This document shows positions 51,408 to 64,000 of a stretch of 64,000 nucleotides of DNA, piece after piece; position 1 is the first letter of the stretch, and each line of letters begins with the position of its first letter. Both the position numbers and the translations under genes were made by a program. Source of the DNA: Panulirus ornatus (taxonomy: Eukaryota; Arthropoda; Malacostraca; Decapoda; Palinuridae); contig NC_092262.1 in assembly GCF_036320965.1 (NCBI RefSeq), forward strand, positions 1,452,720-1,516,719, given 5' to 3'. A model generated the notes under the pieces. That model worked only from the letters and a program-made list of their open reading frames with translations, ran no database searches and was not told the origin of the DNA.

Positions 51408-53414
51408 TGATAATTATCTTGTGGAGGCGAGGGTGAAGATTTGTATGGGTTCTCAGAAAAGAAGAGAGAAGGTTGGGGTGAAGAGAGTGGTTAGAGTAAG
51501 TGAGCTTGGGAAGGAGACTTGTGTGAGGAAGTACCAGGAGAGACTGAGTATAGAATGAAAAAGGTGAGAACACAGGAGGTAAGGGGAGTGGGGAAGGAAT
51601 GGAATGTATTTAGGGAAGCAGTGATGGCTTGCGCAAAAGATGCTTGTGCCATGAGAGGCGTGGGAGGTGGGTTGATTAGTAAAGTTAGTTAGTGGTGGGA
51701 TGAAGAAGTAAGATTAATGGTGAAAGAGAAGATAGAGGCATTTGAACGATTTTTCCAGGGAAAAAATGCAAATCCGTGGGAGATGTATAAAAGAAAGAGG
51801 CAGGAGGTCAAGAGAAAGCTGTAAGAGTTGAAAAAGAGGGCAAATGAGAGTTAGGGTGAGAGAGTATCATTGAATTTCAGGGAGAATAAAAAGATGTTTT
51901 GGAAGGAGGTACATAAAGTGCGTAAGACGAGTGAGCAAATGGGAACTTCAGTGAAAGGGGTTAATAGGGAGGTGATAACAAGTAGTGGTGATGTGAGAGG
52001 GAGATGGAGTGAGTATTTTGAAGGTTTGTTGAATGTGTTTGATAACAGAGTGGCAGATATAGGGTGTTTTGGTCGAGGTGGTGTGCAAAGTGAGAGGGTT
52101 AGGGAAAATGATTTGGTAAATAGAGAAGAGGTAGTAAAAGCTTTACGGAAGATGAAAGCCGGCAAGGCAGCATGTTTGGATGGTATTGCAGTGGAATTTA
52201 TTAAAAAAGGGGGTGACTGTCTTGTTGACTGGTTGGTAAGGTTATTTAATGTCTGAATGATTCATGTTGAGGTGCCTGAGGATTGGCGGAATGCTTGCAT
52301 AGTGCCATTGTACAAAGGCAAAGGGGATAAGAGTGAGTGCTCAAATTACAGAGCTATAAGTTTGTTGAGTATTCCTGGTAAATTATATGGGAGGGTATGA
52401 TTGAGAGGGTGAAGGCATGTACAGAGCATTAGATTGGGGAAAAGCAGTGTGGTTTCAAAAGTGGTAGAGGATGTGTGGATCAGGTGCTTCCTTTGAAGAA
52501 TGTATGTGAGAAATACTTAAAAAACAAATGGATTTGTATGTAGCATTTATGGATCTGGAGAAGGCATATGATAGAGTTCATAGAGATACTCTGTGGAATG
52601 TTTTAAGAATATATGGTGTAGGAGGCATTTTGTTAAAAGCAGTGAAAAGTTTTTATCGAGGATGTAAGGCATGTGTACGTGTAGGAAGAGAGGAAAGTGA
52701 TTGGTTCGCAGTGAATGTCGGTTTGCGGCAGGGGTGTGTGATGTCTCCATGGTTTTTTAATTTGTTTATGGATGGAGTTGTTAGGGAGGTGAATGCAAAA
52801 GTTTTGGAAAGAGGGGCAAGTATGCAGTCTATTGTGGATGAGAGAGCTTGGGAAGTGAGTCAGTTGTTGTTCGCTAATGATACAGCGCTGGTGGCTGATT
52901 TTTGTAAGAAACTGCAGAAGCTGGTGACTGAGTTTGGTAAAGTGTGTGAAAGAAGAAAGTTAAGAGTAAATGTAAATAAGAGCAAGGTTATTAGGTACAG
53001 TAGGGTTGAGGGTCAAGTCAATTGGGAGGTAAGTTTGAATGGAGAAAAACTGGAGGAAGTAAAGTGTTTTAGATATCTGGGAGTGGATTTGGCAGCAGAT
53101 GGAACCATGGAAGCGGAAGTGAATAATAGGGGGGGGGGGGCGAAAATTCTGGGAGCCTTGAAGAATGTTTGGAAGTCGAGAACATTATCTCGGAAAGCAA
53201 AAATGGGTATTTTTTAAGGAATAGTTGTTCCAACAACGTGGTATGGTTGCGAGGCGTGGGCTATGGATAGTTGTGCGCAGGAGGATGGATGTGCTGGAAA
53301 TGAGATGTTTGAGGACAATATGTGGTGTCAGGTGGTTTGATCGAGTAAGTAATGTCAGGGTGAGAGAGATGTGTGGAAATAAAAAGAGTGTGGTTGAGAG
53401 AGCGGAAGAGGGTG
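51404..53414 (+). mobile_element. RTE-like LINE copy, degenerate, cut by gap
   Basis: Begins at the codons for [14 protein letters not shown]. Open pieces: 51,870-52,256 (RT entry) and 52,528-53,217 ([39 protein letters not shown] and FANDTALVADFC, with the first catalytic D of FADD changed to N). It reaches the C-terminal domain and ends at the gap. Confidence 0.9.
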
Positions 53415-53514
53415 NNNNNNNNNNNNNNNNNNNNNNNNNNNNNNNNNNNNNNNNNNNNNNNNNNNNNNNNNNNNNNNNNNNNNNNNNNNNNNNNNNNNNN
53501 NNNNNNNNNNNNNN
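53415..53514. other. Assembly gap (100 N)
   Basis: Exactly 100 N. The right side restarts with sequence identical to 19,450, so the order of contigs is uncertain. Confidence 0.99.
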
Positions 53515-54235
53515 AGTTCAAACCAACTACAAAATGACTCATTACATTGCATATTGTCTCCATCTTAGCAAATATATGTCACGGGATACGTGTGTTGCTG
53601 TAGGAATACTCATAGAGTCATATAACTTAACTTTGTGTGTCAACCTGATTGGTAATAATGCATTACACCTCACTCTTCCACTTATAAACACATTGTCCCA
53701 GACACTTTCTCTATCTAAGGACCATGTCCTGGATACTTCTGCTTTCTGAATACTATATCCCAGAATCTACTACTTTCTAAAGATATTGTCACAGACACTT
53801 TTACGTTCCCAAGAACTTGTCCCAGACATTCCACTTTCTAAAATCCTTGTCCATGATACTTCATTCAACACACCCTATTCCAGACGCCTCTACGTTTTTC
53901 ACCAATTACCAAGAAGAAAAAAAAATCCACTTTCTAAAGACTTTGCAAGAAACACCTTTATTTTTACTGACCTCACCCCAAACACCTTCTACGTTCTAAG
54001 AACCTTCTACCAAACGTTCACTTTCTCGAGACATTTTCTTAAACATTTCTACTTTCTAAAGAATTTATCCCAGACACTTTTTCTTTCCAAAGACCGTGTC
54101 TTAAACACTCCCACTTTGTACGAAACTCATTCTGAACATATCTCTTCTCGGTAAAACTTATATCAAGCAGACCTAGAGTCTACAGACTTCAGCTCAAAAT
54201 TTAAGATGCACCATGTTTCTTTGCTTTAAAACTTT
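53515..54235. repeat. Copy of 19,450-20,175 with minisatellite
   Basis: Near-identical to contig 2, including the about 32-bp decayed minisatellite. Start of the contig 3 duplicate, which runs to the window end. Confidence 0.93.
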
Positions 54236-54274
54236 AAAATATGTAATAGAATAAGTAAGCATGGAAAAAAAACA

Positions 54275-54521
<247 letters not shown>

Positions 54522-54590
<69 letters not shown>
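54522..54590. repeat. (TA)n microsatellite
   Basis: Right flank of the short element, with one tgta interruption. Confidence 0.95.

Positions 54591-58592
<4,002 letters not shown>

Positions 58593-58663
<71 letters not shown>
58593..58663. repeat. (TA)n microsatellite
   Basis: Head-to-head LINE junction, shortest of the set. Confidence 0.95.
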
Positions 58664-58666
<3 letters not shown>

Positions 58667-59515
58667 ATGGTTGCGAGGCGTGGGCTATGGATAGAGTTGT
58701 GCGCAGGAGGGTGGATGTACTGGGAATGAGATGTTTGAGGACAATGTGTGGTGTGAGGTGGTTTGATCGAGTAAGTAATGTAAGGTAAGAGAGATGTGTG
58801 GAAATAAAAAGATCGTGATTGAGAGAGCAGAAGAGGGTGTTTTGAAATGGTTTGGGCACATGGAGAGAATGAGTGAGGAAAGATTGACCAAGAGGATATA
58901 TGTGTCGGAGGTGGAGGGAACAAGGAGAAGTGGGAGACCAAATTGGAGGTGGAAAGGTGGAGTGGAAAAGATTTTCTGTAATCAGGGCCTGAAAATGCAG
59001 GAGGGTGAAAGGCGGGCAAGGAATAGAGTGAATTGGATCGATGTGGTATACCGGGGTTGACGTGCTGTCAGTGGATTGAATCAGGGCATGTGAATCGTCT
59101 GGGGTAAACCATGGAAAGTTGTGTGGGGCCTGGATGTGGAAAGGGAGCTGTGGTTTCGGGCATTATTGCATAACAGCTAGAGACTGAGTGTGAACGAATG
59201 GGGCCTTTGTTGTCTTTTCCTAGTGCTACCTCGCACACATGAGGGGGGGAGGGGGATGGTATTCCATGTGTGGCGAGGTGGCGATGGGAATGAATAAAGG
59301 CAGACAGTGTGAATTGTGTGCATGGGTATATATGTATGTGTCTGTGTGTGTATATATATATGTACACTGAGATGTATAGGTATGTATATTTGCGTGTGTG
59401 GACGTGTATGTATATACATTGTGTTTTGGGGGTGGGTTGGGCCATTTTTTTCGTCTGTTTCCTTGCGCTACCTCGCAAACGAGGGAGACAGCGACAAAGC
59501 AAAATAAACAAATAA
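58664..59515 (+). mobile_element. RTE-like LINE 3' fragment, long-form 3' UTR
   Basis: Counterpart of 24,367-25,220 with gaatcgtctgg and the full long 3' UTR ending in (AATA)n. One base is lost at 58,784 (VRVREM to frameshift). Confidence 0.9.
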
Positions 59516-59523
59516 ATAAATAA

Positions 59524-60865
<1,342 letters not shown>

Positions 60866-60923
<58 letters not shown>
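60866..60923. repeat. (TA)n microsatellite
   Basis: Right half of the filled site. Confidence 0.95.
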
Positions 60924-60926
<3 letters not shown>

Positions 60927-61125
60927 TATGTATATGTATGTATAAGCGTATGTATGTGTATGCATGCGTAATGTGTAAGTATATATAAGTATTGGTGTAT
61001 ATGATATGTTTATTCATGTCCGTGCATGTTTGTATATGTATATATGTGTGTAAGTCAGTGGATGGGTCTTTCTTCGTTTGTTTCTTGGTGCTGCCTCCAT
61101 GACAAGGGAAACGGTGATCAAACAT
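60924..61125 (+). repeat. TATG-rich tract and older element tail
   Basis: Counterpart of 25,298-25,500. Confidence 0.5.
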
Positions 61126-61401
61126 AGCAGAAAAGTAAAAATAACATGAGTACTTTTAGTTTGTTATGGGTAGAGAGTTTTACTTTCGTGTTGCCCATCT
61201 CTGAAACTTTTATATGTGTACCATGTTTATTCCTTTGTATGTATGCACAGTTTTCACACATCTTAACCGATACTATCGACCAGCCCCTAAAGGAAGGTGA
61301 ATGACTCGGTGGATTGTGCACCGGTTGCAGCGACCAGGATTGAAACCCGTGTGTCTTATTCCAGGCGACGCGTGTAACAATGACGGTTTAGTACACCCCC
61401 A

Positions 61402-61457
<56 letters not shown>

Positions 61458-61500
61458 TTTTTGTGTGTGTTTGTGTGTGTGCAGAGGTTTATCAAATGTG
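61126..61500 (-). mobile_element. tRNA-derived SINE remnant with (GT)n
   Basis: Counterpart of 25,501-25,860; B-box-like ggtttcaatcc at 61,337-61,347 (minus). The GT run is longer (61,406-61,453). Confidence 0.55.
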
Positions 61501-61919
61501 GTTAAGAAAGAGGCTAAAGTACATACCCTGACTTTCATTAAAAGATCTCCTCTGGGAAGAACCTCTTGTCCTGGAACAGAAAATTACATGACAAGTTATT
61601 ACAAAGGAATGCAAAGAAGAATAGAATATCGGGTCATTTTGAATCTGCTCGTTAAAGTGAAAGAGATGAATAAGTCCAAGTTTAGTGAAGCAAAAGAAAA
61701 AGAGCGTATTGGTGATTTAGAGAGAAATACCAATGAAATTATTTAGTGATTGGGGAGGCGTATGTAATGTCAGTCGTGAACTGGAATCGAGTGTTCATCA
61801 GGTCTTATCTTTATCGTGTCTGTGACACTGTTTTAACTACTCCAATCACATACAAAAGAGTCATGTTAAAGAATGAGTATTCATTCGATGCAAAATGCCT
61901 CTGCAAGATCCCTTTTCTA
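61501..61919. other. Unassigned, copy of 25,861-26,280
   Basis: Near-identical to contig 2; not recognised. Confidence 0.35.
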
Positions 61920-62420
61920 TTTTTTGAACAAATTACACAAATTTTGTATGAAGCAGTCTTTGATAATATTAAAAAGCCTCATTAAACCACCTCTTAACCT
62001 CTTCTATTCTAAGTTTTATTAGCTTAATTCGTTTAGTCGATTCTCTTATGATTTTTTTCTCATTCTGGGTATTATCTTGGCTGTTCGTCACTGTACTGTC
62101 TCCATTCTGTCTGTCCATTTTTTTCAAGCAGGATAACCAAAACTGAACACAGTTCTCAATGTGGGAAAGCAACATTAGATTATATAGTAAGAATCATTTC
62201 CATGCAATTTATTTGAAAAACTTACGTATGAATTAAGAATTTTATTTGCCATTTTAACTGCTTGTATCCACTTTTTATTTAACTGTAAGTCATAAAAGAC
62301 TGCAACGCTTACTATTTAACCGTTGTGTAGCTCAACAGAATTGATATGTTTTTGCTCCTCTGTTTTAGTACCGGTATTTGAAACCTTGCAGTATCAGCAA
62401 CTGAAATTCAATTACCGTCT
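61920..62420 (-). mobile_element. CR1-like LINE remnant, C-terminal part
   Basis: Counterpart of 26,281-26,780 with the same breaks and a few substitutions. Confidence 0.68.
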
Positions 62421-62769
62421 AAGTCTAATACATCATTTTTTCTATGCCACCTTGAAGCTGTAGACGTTTAGTTTCTGTTATGGATTAATTTCCGAACTTA
62501 GCTTCGTGTGCGAAGATAGATATCATGCAACGAAGCCCAGTTACACTGGTTATCAAATATTTCAACTATATCTTGTCCAACGAACTGAAATAGGTGGATC
62601 TTAAGTACTTTTCATCAGGCATGGTTTTACAGTGACAGAGTAACTAAGCTTTACAATAAGTATGCATTAATCATTCATAAAGAAGACTGGTATTACACTT
62701 AAAAAGTTACCTCTGAAATGTAAAAGTGTATGATTTTCGACTATATTTGGCCTCAGAACATCCCATCCT

Positions 62770-64000
62770 TGTAAACTGCCAACATAGAGGGGCTCCACTT
62801 TCTTTGGTATATCTTTTCCATGTTCAAAATTTCCAGATGAAATCTTTCGCCATGCTCATCCCTGATTGCCCCAAAAACTTCCATGGAAAGTCTAAGTGAG
62901 AGTCCAAAGAGATTTTATAGAATCATATTGTATCCAAGAGCTTTATAGGAAGTCAACAGATATTTTACAATATCACAGTAGTTTTCTGATCTGTGATTAA
63001 AAAAAAAAAAAAAATTTCAATTTCTTTTTGCTTTTCATCTAATTTTCTATCTCGAAGCATTTCCCTCATCTGAGGCCCTACAAAAATGCCCTCCTTGATT
63101 TTTTCTTTGCTGATTCCGGGGAATTAATTCCTCAAATATGTGAATCTATTGCCAGTTATATCCATACCTTCGACGAAGTTCTTCATCAACCGAGCATAAT
63201 GTGCAATGGAGGCAGATAAATTTTCTCAGGACCAACAAAAGGAGGATTTATAACATTCTTCTTCCATGGAGTCAGTGATGTTCGTTTTGGCCACACTTTC
63301 TTTAGGTAATGATTTTTCTTGTACTGGCTGTCCTACTCACAGAGGAAACAAAAGAACCTCGTATAACCAAGTTACATTCCTAGTAAAAGTGCCAGAACCT
63401 TTAGGTCGCCACATAATACATTCCACTTCAATTCCCCGTACTTAATCTTTTTCCAATAGAAGTTTCAAGTTATCATACGATTCCTCCATGTTACCTGCGT
63501 GAGCCAAAGGAAGGGAGAAAACTTATTTCCGGTGTCGAGTAGACCCGCTTTCAAGCTTACTTTTGATGAGACAATAAACAAGCACCACTCATCTGTTTTA
63601 TATTCATGGCAAAGTGCCTCCATAACAGAAAGAACATCATTGAAAAATACCAGACCATCTTCAAGGGAGAAAAAAATCTTTGAAATCGATGTGGTGATCA
63701 TGATAGCGACAAGCTTTGATTTAATTGTGGGGAAGATTCCAGCCCTTTAACCTGAAACCCAAAAGTTCGGCTTGCATCTTAGACACATCTAAATCGCGGA
63801 TGGGATCATTAAGACCTCCTTGACTCAGCAAATGCCGTTTACTTGTTAGAACATCTCGCTTCAAATGTTGGATCCATATTGTCCTCTGCTTGGTCTACCT
63901 TCTCATTCCTAGACTCATCGTCACTCAGTGTGCCATGTTTCTTAGAGGCTCTGGCATAGGTAATTCCTTACTGAGGTTCTGGCCTTCTAGCAGATGGCAA
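62770..64000 (-). pseudogene. Broken copy of the multi-copy arthropod protein family (runs off the window)
   Basis: Counterpart of 27,130-28,357: DEHGERFHLEI, EGIFVGPQMREML, PPLHIMLG, EDGLVFFNDVLSVMEAL and LLGFRLKGWNLP with the same stops. Its N-terminal part lies beyond 64,000. Confidence 0.72.

Overview
This is repeat-saturated nuclear DNA from an animal, most likely an arthropod and probably a decapod crustacean. That assignment is an inference from several signs: extreme (TA)n and (AAT)n microsatellite content, many young LINE copies, CR1-like, Jockey-like and Penelope-like remnants, decayed minisatellites, and spliceosomal exons with GT/AG borders. No prokaryotic gene, CRISPR array or operon is present.

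One non-LTR retrotransposon family dominates. It has an apurinic-type endonuclease, a reverse transcriptase with an FADD active site and a conserved C-terminal domain, and looks most like the RTE group. I count about 25 copies on both strands, almost all 5'-truncated, and most are embedded in (TA)n or (AAT)n tracts. The longest open copy is 20,282-22,291 (669 codons). The copy at 46.1-48.3 kb is broken by one stop codon. A near full-length copy lies at 41,650-44,942 (minus). Short elements of about 230 bp (16.7, 18.4, 18.7 and 35.6 kb, and truncated at 0.4 and 54.4 kb) carry the 5' and 3' ends of the same LINE and look like its non-autonomous derivative.

The window is three contigs joined by two gaps of exactly 100 N (8,662-8,761 and 53,415-53,514). 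Contig 1 (1-8,661) and contig 3 (53,515-64,000) are close copies of sequence inside contig 2 (19,450-28,357). They are either uncollapsed haplotypes or a segmental duplication. They differ by two mobile-element insertions into (TA)n tracts and by a tandem array of a 2.5-kb LINE pair in contig 1, which together give natural empty and filled sites.

Hidden among the repeats are pieces of what may be one host gene on the minus strand. These are a promoter (TATA box and two TGACGTCA sites) with a signal-peptide first exon at 32.24-32.31 kb, an internal exon at 19,191-19,333, and a terminal exon starting at 15,897 followed by AATAAA. The last two exons join in phase. The first exon does not join the internal exon in phase, so at least one exon is missing or unseen, or it belongs to another gene. 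I do not recognise the product.

Other structures are a 450-bp-arm inverted repeat (13,666-14,900) inside a minisatellite, a broken copy of a multi-copy arthropod protein family nested in a CR1-like LINE (26.3-30.4 kb, repeated in contig 3), a Penelope-like remnant with a decayed hammerhead-like core and palindromic terminus (35.9-37.1 kb), and a Jockey-like remnant (39.5-40.9 kb).
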